DNA from: Oscillospiraceae bacterium
Lineage (GTDB): Bacteria; Bacillota; Clostridia; Oscillospirales; Acutalibacteraceae
Assembly: GCA_029225165.1 (NCBI GenBank)
Contig: JAQXVY010000017.1
Coordinates: forward strand, 1 to 43,561
Length of the DNA stretch: 43,561 nucleotides
Direction: 5' to 3'
In this document: one piece after another, positions 16,301 through 23,371 of the stretch
How positions within the stretch are numbered: the stretch's first letter is position 1
How the letters are laid out: each line of letters starts with the position of its first letter
The notes under the pieces: generated by a model
Databases searched by the model: none
Told to the model about the DNA's origin: nothing
The model's input: only the letters and a program-made list of their open reading frames with translations
Made by a program: the position numbers and the translations under genes

Positions 16301-16885
16301 AAAGTTGCCTTCGTCAATACTGCAAAGTCGGGTGATGAGTCCGTCATTTTTGTAGGACAGCAGAAAAAGAGGAATGTCACATTCCCCTATATCACTTTGG
16401 AAAACTCCCATATTGTCACTTACATAGTTGCAAAGCTTAATGAAGATAAAGGTGTACAGTGAGTCCTCGTCATTGTTTTTGCGGTAATCTGCTATAACTT
16501 CCTTTTCCTGCTCTGTTAGGTTGAGAAGGGAAAAATCCTTATTTGCCAACATTGGCGGTTCTTCACCCTTAATCCTTGGAAAAATGCTTTCACTAACAGG
16601 GAGAATGTTGTTTAAGTCCATATACCTAAGGGCTACAATACGGGTAAACCAGTTGTAGGCTACATCCTCAACAATTGAGTCAAATGCAGAGGAATATTCC
16701 TCACCTTGGCTCTTTATCAAGGAGTCAAATATACTTCTCGTTTTCCTTTGACTGTCGCTGAGATGTCCGTCATAGGCGGTCAGTCCCTTTTTGGTAACTC
16801 CGATTTGTGAGAGTGAAGTTTTTATATCTTCTATCAGCTTGTTTCTTGCGTATATTGCAAAATTTCTTATTTCTGTTCTATCCAT
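13349..16885 (-). CDS. pglX: BREX-type adenine-specific DNA methyltransferase PglX (orphan)
   Basis: 1178 residues, normal for PglX. The start MDRTEIRNFAIYARNKLIED is typical of the BREX-1 family. YLPVATQLYTPDWVVKYMVE (about 231-250) leads into the SAM-binding motif I DPCMGSGH (310-317), NNLFGLDIDDRA follows, and the catalytic motif IV NPPY is at 491-494, so it is a gamma-class N6-adenine methyltransferase. The region after about residue 600 would hold the target-recognition part. In BREX systems PglX marks host DNA and acts with BrxA, BrxB, BrxC, PglZ and BrxL, but none of these is in the window: the neighbours are a metallophosphoesterase 4 bp upstream and a NUDIX gene downstream. I see no nuclease motif inside. 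An orphan methyltransferase or remnant of a lost system is likely. AAAGGA precedes the start. Confidence 0.88.
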   Translation of the reverse strand: MDRTEIRNFAIYARNKLIEDIKTSLSQIGVTKKGLTAYDGHLSDSQRKTRSIFDSLIKSQGEEYSSAFDSIVEDVAYNWFTRIVALRYMDLNNILPVSESIFPRIKGEEPPMLANKDFSLLNLTEQEKEVIADYRKNNDEDSLYTFIFIKLCNYVSDNMGVFQSDIGECDIPLFLLSYKNDGLITRLCSIDEGNFTNGVEIMGWFHQYYNTDVFNRLYDGDMSKKKIDSKYLPVATQLYTPDWVVKYMVENTLGRVWIDHLMGLGKSEKAKTLLENWVYYIPDSNEDSVEIFEIRQKKRDITPQSITFIDPCMGSGHILVYAFELLMQIYISEGYSKAEVPLLILKNNLFGLDIDDRACYLSRFALLMKAYQYDKNILNNVEEINLFAVQESNSFTYLRETRDFFAQGNDRLIEEFEYLVSVFYNAKEYGSLLNLRKVDFPALDKRINEISVLNTNNEQEELYKKEIVEKFVPLVNQAMVMTNHYDVVVTNPPYLNSSRMSKNLSDYVNREYSIAKNDLASVFIQKATGVLTKDDAMVAMITTVSWMYLKSFEKFRKYLLHTFQINSIVDFGTELFEGKIGHLPVVTWTSRKHLPFQKIHSVRLTKYNYSKRSEKQQQFFNPENHFFAHQMDFAKIPGEPVAYWLGDSFIKAFEQGRTLGELSVVRNGMKTGDNKRFLRLWWEVDGDSVNYTAKSATDALNSGCRYFPYNKGGEYRKWYGNNDYLVDWHNNGEVVMGMAKYDGRHTQDYNEELKFLPLITWSLITVKPAFRFKENALSDIAGMSIYTGEDKLYYYLGFCNSVIATEMIKLLAPTMNCQVGDIARLPILHSKSMEEEVNSLVKENIAISKEDWDSFEKSWDFKTHPFIRYKGEGEDKIQNAFEKWEKIAQKWFEKLKENEERLNRIFLDIYEVKSGFDPTVEDKDITVSRADKVRDVKSFISYGVGCILGRYSLNKDGVVYSGSNWDIRNYGDFPPVDNGVVLVSDNEDSQNDLAQYFKNFVKYSFGEKYFEENWLYIASTLKEKGKTPTEKIRNYFFNTFYKEHLSLYKVGVSGKRPIYWMLNSGSKKSFKALVYMNRWNYTTVDNIRKNLLTKQIKYYKDKITELEENISLDNTEEYGVIMKLRDDLLSKYEESQNFDKSLEKLSGNTFDLNDGIIKNHQSVQTTPEGEVLKVLEKI

Positions 16886-16889
16886 TTTT

Positions 16890-17714
16890 CTATATTCCTT
16901 TTATGCTGATGGTGACAAGCTCAGGCCTGTTAAAAAATCGTGGGATAAGTAAATTATAAGGCATTGATGATATTCCACGGCTTACTATCATTGTACAGTG
17001 GTGTGAGGAATATTCCCCTGCTGAAAACCTTGGGAAAAATCCTTTGTGCCCAATCAGACCTTTGTTTTCATTTTTGTTTCCCTTTGGAATACCAACTATT
17101 CCACCATGCTCGTGCCCTGACAAAATCAAATCAAAGCCTCGGCGAAGATAGCTTTTCACATACATTGGAAAATGTGCAAGGAGTATCCTGTATAATTCTT
17201 TATTAGAATTATTACTCACAGTTTCCAGTTGAGTTTTGTCACCGTAGGAGGACAGCTTTTCTCCGTCATACACACCGCAAATTTGTATTTTGTTGCCCTT
17301 TACCGAAACGGTGCAAAGCTGTTCTTCAAGTACTGTAATGCCCATATTTTTTAGTTTTTCAAAGAATTTGTCAGGGGAGGGCAGGTGATACTCGTGGTTG
17401 CCCGGTGCAAAATAGCATTTATATTTCTTTGAAAGAATTTCTGCAAGTTCAAGTGACTTTTTGTCAAGGCTAAGTCTGTCTGCAAGGTCGCCGCCAAACA
17501 GCACTAAATCAGGGGAATATTCATTCACCATACCTACAATTTTTTTGATGTTTCCGCAGTTGTGAAAGTCGGAGATGAAAACTGCCGTAATCTTCCCCTT
17601 TATCTTTTTGCTGTGGAGTTCATAGTGCGTAGTCCTAAGTCTTCTTGTAAAAAGACCTAAAATGACAAAAGCCAAAATGAGGATTAATAATATTAACAAT
17701 ACAATTTTAAGCAT
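16890..17714 (-). CDS. Membrane-anchored calcineurin-like metallophosphoesterase (YkuE type)
   Basis: 274 residues. An N-terminal hydrophobic helix (residues 2-22) anchors it, with the catalytic domain predicted outside or at the membrane face. The metal-binding motifs are all present: SDFHN (D49, H51), GGDLAD (74-79), GNHEY (105-109), LAHFP (H181) and SGHEHGG (199-205). Relatives hydrolyse phosphoesters such as UDP-diacylglucosamine or unknown envelope substrates. Its stop lies 4 bp before pglX on the same strand, so the two are probably co-transcribed. A short insertion NNSNKE (168-173) is encoded by an 18-mer repeated elsewhere in the window. Confidence 0.88.
   Translation of the reverse strand: MLKIVLLILLILILAFVILGLFTRRLRTTHYELHSKKIKGKITAVFISDFHNCGNIKKIVGMVNEYSPDLVLFGGDLADRLSLDKKSLELAEILSKKYKCYFAPGNHEYHLPSPDKFFEKLKNMGITVLEEQLCTVSVKGNKIQICGVYDGEKLSSYGDKTQLETVSNNSNKELYRILLAHFPMYVKSYLRRGFDLILSGHEHGGIVGIPKGNKNENKGLIGHKGFFPRFSAGEYSSHHCTMIVSRGISSMPYNLLIPRFFNRPELVTISIKGI
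17194..17214. repeat. Short palindromic repeat, coding copy 1
   Basis: AATTCT-TTATT-AGAATT within the metallophosphoesterase gene. TTCTTTATTAGAATTATTA at 17196-17214 is identical to 23313-23331, and 18 bases are identical (reverse strand) to 22897-22914. Confidence 0.7.
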
Positions 17715-17754
17715 ATTAAAACCTCTTTAGCCACATACAAAATTTACATAAAAA

Positions 17755-18981
17755 TCAAAATGCCCAGTTGCCGTCTTTGAAGATTTCCACCCTTTCACCC
17801 TTGCATGTTACCGCTGTGATGTTAAGGTCTTTAGTGCCTATCATAAAGTCAACATGAATAAGACTGTCGTTTATACCACGGTTGCGACATTCTTCAAGTG
17901 TCAGACTGTCGTAATCCTCAAGGCAATTTGTAAAGCCTTCGCCAAAGGCAAGGTGACAAGCGGCATTTTCGTCAAACAATGTGTTGTAAAAAAGGATTTC
18001 GCTGTTGCGAATTGGCGAATCGTAGGGCACAAGGGCAACTTCACCAAGATAACCGGCATTTTCGTCCATATTTATAATTGATTTTAAAAGCTCCTCGTTC
18101 TTCTCTGCCTTTACTTCAACTGCCTTACCGTTCTCAAATCTTACTGAAAAGTTCTCTATCATCTGTCCTTGATATGAAAGTGGCTTTGAAGAGTAAACTA
18201 TGCCCTCTGCCTTGCCCTTTTGTGGGGTTATGAAGATTTCTTCTGACGGAATATTTGCGTTAAACTCAATGTTTGAGCCTAAGGTTTTTTCACTGCCACC
18301 AAGGAATTTTGCAGTTTCTATCATTCCAACCTTAAAGTCTGTTCCGTTTGAGGATTTGTATTCAAGGGTTTCTATACCTAAGGAATTAAGGAATTTGCAC
18401 CTTTCACTTAAATCTCTGTTGTGTTCCTCCCAGTTTGCAATAGGGTCGCCTGTTGCTCTGGAGGTGTAGAGGATTGCCTCCCACAGCTTTTCTATTGCCT
18501 TGCTTTTTCGTTCATTTGGGAACACCTTTTTTGCCCATTCAGCACCGGGAACAGCGGCAATACACCACTGGTATTTATTGTCCATAAGGTCACGGTACGG
18601 CTTTGAAACCTTCCTTTTAGCCTGTTGTGCCTTAACAAACTTATTCATATTTACACCATTTAGTCCGTCAGGGTCTTCACTTTCAAGGTAAATTAATGCT
18701 GGTAGGACATCAACCTTGTGCTTTAGCCTTGCCTTTTCCCACTCCTCAACTTTAGAAAGCACCTTTTCCTTTTGCCAACGGACATTCAGCTTTGTAAGTG
18801 GCTGATAGTACCAGTCCACAATAACCTTACCTGCACCTGCACGGTAGCACTCCTCAACAAGAATTTTTACAAATTCGGGCTGGTCAAGCTCTGCGGTAAT
18901 ACAAACCTCCTGACCCTTTTGAACATTTATACCCTTTTGTGCAATTAATTTTGCGTAATTTCTTAAAACTGTCTTTTTCAT
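17755..18981 (-). CDS. M29-family aminopeptidase (AmpS/PepS type)
   Basis: 408 residues from the ATG at 18981, chosen because AAAGGTGATAG precedes it; the frame also has a GTG three codons earlier inside that site. The N-terminal domain (KKTVLRNYAKLIAQKGIN, then VQKGQEV) and the metal-binding C-terminal part are typical: NIPSEEIFITP, NAGYLGEVALVP, ENAACHLAFGEG and HVDFMIGT supply the expected Glu, Glu, His and His/Asp ligands of the dinuclear site. It removes N-terminal residues from peptides in the cytoplasm and probably works in general peptide turnover. The metallophosphoesterase gene starts about 40 bp downstream on the same strand. Confidence 0.93.
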   Translation of the reverse strand: MKKTVLRNYAKLIAQKGINVQKGQEVCITAELDQPEFVKILVEECYRAGAGKVIVDWYYQPLTKLNVRWQKEKVLSKVEEWEKARLKHKVDVLPALIYLESEDPDGLNGVNMNKFVKAQQAKRKVSKPYRDLMDNKYQWCIAAVPGAEWAKKVFPNERKSKAIEKLWEAILYTSRATGDPIANWEEHNRDLSERCKFLNSLGIETLEYKSSNGTDFKVGMIETAKFLGGSEKTLGSNIEFNANIPSEEIFITPQKGKAEGIVYSSKPLSYQGQMIENFSVRFENGKAVEVKAEKNEELLKSIINMDENAGYLGEVALVPYDSPIRNSEILFYNTLFDENAACHLAFGEGFTNCLEDYDSLTLEECRNRGINDSLIHVDFMIGTKDLNITAVTCKGERVEIFKDGNWAF

Positions 18982-19078
18982 ATCTATCACCTTTTCTAAT
19001 TTGCTACATAGTTATTATGGAATAATTATACTATATATATTGTTAAAATACAATAAAATAAGGCTTTATAAAAAAGCC

Positions 19079-19843
19079 TTAGTTTTTATTCGCTGTATTT
19101 CTTTTCCCTATTGCTTTAATTCGTCTTGCCTTTGCAAAGGGCATACGGACAGCGTCGTACATTCTGCCTACATTAAATTTTCGTGAGATGAAAAGTCCTG
19201 CCTCTGCTGTGAGTATTCCACCGAAAATATCCACAAATACATGCTGTTTTACAAACACAGTTGAACAGCATATTAGTATTGCAAGAAAGAACCAAATAGC
19301 AGAATATCCCCTGTGAGTTTTTCTGCACTTTAAGGAACCTCTAAAGCACAGCCAGCTTTCCATACAATGGATTGACGGAAACAGGTTGTTTGGCTGGTCG
19401 GTACTGTAAACCATACCCGTAAGCCAGTTAAACACACCTCCGCCTGACAGGTCAGCCCTTTCCATAGTGGTTGGCAACAGTACATAGAAGAAAAGGCATA
19501 TTCCTTTGCTGACAAATTCAGCGGCAAACATTTCGTTGCATATTTTTCGGCTTTCCCTTGCAAACATCCAAAAGCCTAAAATCCAAAGCGGATAGGACAT
19601 CACATAGATAAATATAAATGACGGCACATAGGGAATCATTCCGTCAATTTTTAATGATAAATCATAATGGGTCAGCGTATTTGTAAACAGTCGGCTGATG
19701 TTGTAGGCAAGGACATTCCACACAAGACAGGTAACTATTGGCAAATAGGCATACCTTGGCACAATTTTCTTTTTCATACCAATCATTTTATCATATAGTC
19801 GTTGCAAAATCAAATTTTTATTACATATTTCCATTTTCATCAC
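19079..19843 (-). CDS. PAP2-superfamily membrane phosphatase
   Basis: Up to 254 residues with about five or six hydrophobic segments. The PAP2 motif II is visible as LFPSIHCMES and motif III as TVFVKQHVFVDIFGG, providing the two catalytic histidines and the aspartate. The PSIHC form resembles phosphatidylinositol/ceramide-phosphotransferase-like PAP2 enzymes and DedA-unrelated lipid phosphatases. The likely role is phospholipid or prenyl-phosphate metabolism at the membrane. The start is uncertain: the first candidate (GTG-ATG near 19843) lacks a clear ribosome binding site, and MIGMKKKIVPRY about 20 codons later is an alternative. Confidence 0.8.
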   Translation of the reverse strand: MMKMEICNKNLILQRLYDKMIGMKKKIVPRYAYLPIVTCLVWNVLAYNISRLFTNTLTHYDLSLKIDGMIPYVPSFIFIYVMSYPLWILGFWMFARESRKICNEMFAAEFVSKGICLFFYVLLPTTMERADLSGGGVFNWLTGMVYSTDQPNNLFPSIHCMESWLCFRGSLKCRKTHRGYSAIWFFLAILICCSTVFVKQHVFVDIFGGILTAEAGLFISRKFNVGRMYDAVRMPFAKARRIKAIGKRNTANKN

Positions 19844-19913
19844 ATATATATTGTATGAATGTTTGCCCTAATTTATCCAACTTTTATAAATATAAAAAAA
19901 TTGTAAAATTTTA

Positions 19914-19942
19914 TTGTATTAAAGCGTAAAATAGTGTATAAT
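19914..19942 (+). promoter_or_regulatory. Sigma-A-type promoter of the AGCS gene
   Basis: TTGTAT, 17 bases, TATAAT. The predicted transcript would start at about 19949, immediately before the 28-bp palindrome. Confidence 0.65.
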
Positions 19943-19952
19943 ATAAAAGTAC

Positions 19953-19980
19953 AAGGTAGTACACTTAAGTGTACTACCTT
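19953..19980. promoter_or_regulatory. Perfect 28-bp palindrome at the predicted transcription start
   Basis: The half-site AAGGTAGTACACTT is followed directly by its exact reverse complement, then TTCTTG. It could be a regulator-binding site at +1, or at the RNA level a 5' hairpin or weak attenuator. Confidence 0.75.
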
Positions 19981-20016
19981 TTCTTGTAACTACACAAAAA
20001 TGAGGAGTTGAAAACA

Positions 20017-21768
20017 TTGGACAATTTTATGAAATCTCTTCAGGACATTCTGGACACCATTGACTCTGCTGTTTGGGGTCCTGTGATGCTCATTCTGCTT
20101 GTGGGAACAGGTATTTTTCTTACATTTAGGCTAAGTTTTTTACCTTGGAGAAATCTGTTTTATTCCCTAAAAAAGCTTATGAGTAAGGAGTCAAGGACAC
20201 TTAAGGACGGCGGTAAGGGTGATGTTTCTCCTTTTGCGGCACTTATGACAGCACTTGCGGCCACTATCGGTACAGGTAACATTGTTGGTGTTGCCACAGC
20301 TATGGTTGCAGGCGGACCCGGTGCACTTGTATGGATGTGGATTTCCGCCGCATTCGGTATCACCAGCAAATTTGCAGAATGTGCTTTGGCTATCAAATAC
20401 CGTGTTGTAAACGACAGAGGCGAAATGCTTGGCGGCCCTATGTATTCCATTAAGGCTGCATTCCACAACAAGCTGCCGGGCAAGATACTTGCAGTGCTGT
20501 TTGCAATCTTTGCAATTATAGCCTCCTTTGGTATTGGTAACTTGACACAGGCAAACTCAATTTCTGACGCTATTGACACAACCTTTGCTGTTCCAACTTG
20601 GGTTACAGGCTTAATTCTCACAGTACTTGCCCTTTTGATTATCCTTGGTGGAATCAAGACTATCTCAAAGGTTTCAAGCGTTCTTGTTCCTGCAATGGCT
20701 ATTTTCTACATTATTGCAGGTCTTGTTGTTATCTTCGGCAACATCTCAGGTATTCCCGATGGTCTTAAAAATATCTTTATAATGGCATTTTCAGGCAGGT
20801 CTGTTGCCGGTGGTATTGCAGGTACACTTACCGCTACAATTATGAACTCCATACGCTACGGCGTAGGCAGAGGTGTTTTCAGTAACGAAGCCGGTATGGG
20901 TTCCGCCGCTATTACAGCAGCTGCTGCCCACACAGACAACCACATCCGTCAGGGTTACATCAATATGTGCGGTACTTTCCTTGACACTATTGTTGTTTGT
21001 ACAATTACAGGTCTTGCTATTGCATCATCAGGTGTTCTTGGCACAACAAATGCCGCTATGGACGGTAAGTATATTATTGAGAAAAACACAATGACTATCT
21101 CTGCTCACGATATAGGTTCAGACAGCGACTTTGCCGACACAGTTTATGCCTATGCATTAACTGACACAGGCTTTTCGCTGACAGACAGTGAAGGCAACAC
21201 CACAAATTATGTTCCTTGCGAAAAGGAGCGTATTGCAACAAACACAAAAACTGACCTTGACAAGGAAATGGAGGGTGTTAAGGCTGTTGCCACAGAAACC
21301 TCTTTGCAGGGTACTTGGCAGGATGAAAGCGGTAATAATGTAAAATTCAGCGCTGACGGCAGATATGAGTCACTTCCACTTACAACAGGCGCAAAGCTCA
21401 CCATTGAGGCATTCAGAAGTGTGCTTGGCGATGTTGGTGCTTACATAGTTACCATTGGACTTATCCTGTTTGCTTTCTCAACAATTCTAGGTTGGGAATA
21501 TCACGGCGAAAAGGCACTTGAATTCCTTGTTAAAAAGCCTTTACCTTGCTACATATACAGAGTTGTATTCTCACTCATTGTTTATGTTGGCGCAGTTGTA
21601 TCCTTGGACATTGTATGGTCATTCTCGGACATTGCAAACGCACTTATGATTGTACCTAATCTGATTGCATTGCTTATTCTCAGCGGTAAACTTGCTAAGG
21701 ATACAAAGGAATTTCAGTCGGTACTCAAGGCAGAAAAAGCCGCCGCTAAGGCTAACAAGTCAAAGTAA
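20017..21768 (+). CDS. AGCS-family sodium:alanine/glycine symporter with an inserted domain
   Basis: 583 residues from the TTG at 20017, selected because AGGAG lies 9 bases upstream; the next ATG is too far away. The transporter signature is clear: ATIGTGNIVGVATAMVAGGP, GGPMYSIKAAF, RYGVGRGVFSNEAGMGSA and FAFSTILGWEYHGEKALEF. It would import alanine or glycine with sodium. It is longer than the usual 450-480 residues because about 110 hydrophilic residues (about 347-457) separate two membrane segments. That insert contains GTWQDESGNNVKFSADGRYE, which resembles a small lipocalin-like beta segment. It stands alone behind its own promoter and palindrome. Confidence 0.92.
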   Translation: MDNFMKSLQDILDTIDSAVWGPVMLILLVGTGIFLTFRLSFLPWRNLFYSLKKLMSKESRTLKDGGKGDVSPFAALMTALAATIGTGNIVGVATAMVAGGPGALVWMWISAAFGITSKFAECALAIKYRVVNDRGEMLGGPMYSIKAAFHNKLPGKILAVLFAIFAIIASFGIGNLTQANSISDAIDTTFAVPTWVTGLILTVLALLIILGGIKTISKVSSVLVPAMAIFYIIAGLVVIFGNISGIPDGLKNIFIMAFSGRSVAGGIAGTLTATIMNSIRYGVGRGVFSNEAGMGSAAITAAAAHTDNHIRQGYINMCGTFLDTIVVCTITGLAIASSGVLGTTNAAMDGKYIIEKNTMTISAHDIGSDSDFADTVYAYALTDTGFSLTDSEGNTTNYVPCEKERIATNTKTDLDKEMEGVKAVATETSLQGTWQDESGNNVKFSADGRYESLPLTTGAKLTIEAFRSVLGDVGAYIVTIGLILFAFSTILGWEYHGEKALEFLVKKPLPCYIYRVVFSLIVYVGAVVSLDIVWSFSDIANALMIVPNLIALLILSGKLAKDTKEFQSVLKAEKAAAKANKSK

Positions 21769-21835
21769 AGAGATTTATAAAACTTAATATAAATTAATTC
21801 TCACCAATATATTTGCTTTATCTGCACATTTCATC

Positions 21836-21864
21836 TTGATAAACATAATTGCTTTTGATATAAT
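21836..21864 (+). promoter_or_regulatory. Sigma-A-type promoter
   Basis: TTGATA, 17 bases, TATAAT, ending 33 bp before the start codon at 21898. A GGGGGAG ribosome binding site follows. Confidence 0.7.
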
Positions 21865-21897
21865 TGTAGTTAATATTGGTAAAAGGGGGAGTATAGT

Positions 21898-23286
21898 ATG
21901 GACAAGATGCTTTTTGACAAGGCTCAACATATTATCTCCCCCTATCTTAATAAGGAAACCCGTGTAATGGACTTGTACTGTGGTGAGGACTGCTACACAA
22001 AGTGGATAAAGAGGGAAAATAACGCACTTTTAGTACCTCTTTCACCAAAGGATATGGAGCATATCAGCCACGAAAATCCATTTGTAGCCTACAATAACTT
22101 TATTAATGACAACAGAAAAGTCCCAACAAAACAGGGCAAGGCAGATGTTGTACTTCTGTTAGGTCCTCTTTACTACAGGCAAAGTGATGAGAAGAAAAGG
22201 GAAACCCTGAAGGAGGTTAAAAGCCTTATCTCTCCTGAGGGAAAAGTAATGACCTTGAGAAGCTGTGAGGCAAATAAACCAAACTCCTCGAACAGCTTTA
22301 AGGACGAAGAACAAAACTTTGATGATGCCGGTTTTTCGGTAAAGGAACAGCAAAGCCTTACTAAAATTGCTGAAAATAAAGAGAATAAGTCAACCTCCGA
22401 AAATGAGGATTCTCAAACAGGGGAAAGCAATTATTTAGGCTCGGAATATTACCTTACAATTGCAACTCCAAAGCCTGTAATCTCCTGTGACGCACTACCG
22501 CCGGAGGTTTTTGTGAGAACTCCTGTAGAGATAATCCAAAAGTACAATATTACAGTCCTTGATGACCGCAAAACAACACAAGATGAGGAAAAGGACAGTA
22601 ATAACGGTAGTGACAGTGAGGATATTAAGGATAGTAGCGATAACAAGAAAACCGAGGACAGTAAGGACTGCAAGAATAACCGTTGCAGTAACGGAGTAAG
22701 GCAAAGCATTAACCCATCTTTGCAACGAAAATCTGTTGTTAAAAACAGCATTGACAGCACTCTGTTTGTCACTAAAAAACAGGAAGAAAACAAGGTTGTA
22801 TCTTACGATTTGCCTATTCTTCCAACGGAAATTACAGAACAATATAATAATTCCGGAAAAGAAAATAAAACAGAAAACAGCAATGATTTATCTGCAAATA
22901 ATTCTAATAAAGAAATAAGTGCTAAGGATAATCAAAATAATAATTCCAATGAAGAATTAATAAATGAGGATATTAAGGATAATAATTCAAAAGAAGAATT
23001 ATTCAACAAGATAGCTGATATTGATAATTCTAAAAAAGAAGTAATAGAAAAGAATTTGTGGGACATCCCTCCCCTGCCTCATATTCCTATAAAGCCAAGC
23101 ATTGACAAAAACCTTTATGTTCGTAAAAATAACAATGACTCAAGCGTTAGGAATAATGAAAAAATTGATTTCAAAAAGGTACAGCAAAGCATTGACAAGT
23201 CGTTGCAAATAAGAATACCTAAAATCAACCCAAAATATGCAAAGCCTAAGAGCAAGAAAAAGTGCATAAGAAACATTTTGCGATAA
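21898..23286 (+). CDS. Degenerate class I methyltransferase-like protein with disordered tail and repeated linear motifs
   Basis: 462 residues. Residues 1-190 follow a class I SAM-methyltransferase plan: VMDLYCGEDCYTKW at 23-36 in the place of motif I, ADVVLLLGPLYY at 82-93 as motif IV, then LKEVKSLISPEGKVM, and YYLTIATPK at the end. Motif I has lost the G-x-G-x-G pattern, so SAM binding is doubtful. Residues 190-462 are Asn/Lys/Glu/Ser/Asp-rich and probably disordered. Four copies of a motif with the pattern S-I-[DN]-x-x-L occur at about 269-279 (QSINPSLQRKS), 283-294 (NSIDSTLFVTKK), 400-411 (PSIDKNLYVRKN) and 430-440 (QSIDKSLQIRI). The C-terminus is strongly basic. I do not recognise the whole protein; the motifs suggest repeated binding sites for a partner. 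Confidence 0.75.
   Translation: MDKMLFDKAQHIISPYLNKETRVMDLYCGEDCYTKWIKRENNALLVPLSPKDMEHISHENPFVAYNNFINDNRKVPTKQGKADVVLLLGPLYYRQSDEKKRETLKEVKSLISPEGKVMTLRSCEANKPNSSNSFKDEEQNFDDAGFSVKEQQSLTKIAENKENKSTSENEDSQTGESNYLGSEYYLTIATPKPVISCDALPPEVFVRTPVEIIQKYNITVLDDRKTTQDEEKDSNNGSDSEDIKDSSDNKKTEDSKDCKNNRCSNGVRQSINPSLQRKSVVKNSIDSTLFVTKKQEENKVVSYDLPILPTEITEQYNNSGKENKTENSNDLSANNSNKEISAKDNQNNNSNEELINEDIKDNNSKEELFNKIADIDNSKKEVIEKNLWDIPPLPHIPIKPSIDKNLYVRKNNNDSSVRNNEKIDFKKVQQSIDKSLQIRIPKINPKYAKPKSKKKCIRNILR
22897..22914. repeat. Short palindromic repeat, coding copy 2
   Basis: AATAATTCTAATAAAGAA, in frame as NNSNKE. It is the exact reverse complement of the first 18 bases of the copies at 17196 and 23313. Weaker variants follow at about 22940-22962 and 22979-23001 in the same gene. 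Confidence 0.7.
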
Positions 23287-23319
23287 TAAGCCTTGGATAA
23301 GCTAAGGCTTATTTCTTTA
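23285..23319 (+). terminator. Rho-independent terminator
   Basis: AATAAGCCTT pairs with AAGGCTTATT around 9 bases and is followed by TCTTT. It overlaps the stop codon of the preceding gene. The tail runs into the third copy of the short palindromic repeat (23313-23331). Confidence 0.75.
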
Positions 23320-23371
23320 TTAGAATTATTATAATTTATAATAACATAAATTACGAAAGGAATGTTAGAAT

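Noticed and set aside
13349..16885. Type IIG restriction-methylation enzyme
   Set aside because: No N-terminal PD-(D/E)XK nuclease motif is visible, and the N-terminus matches PglX instead.
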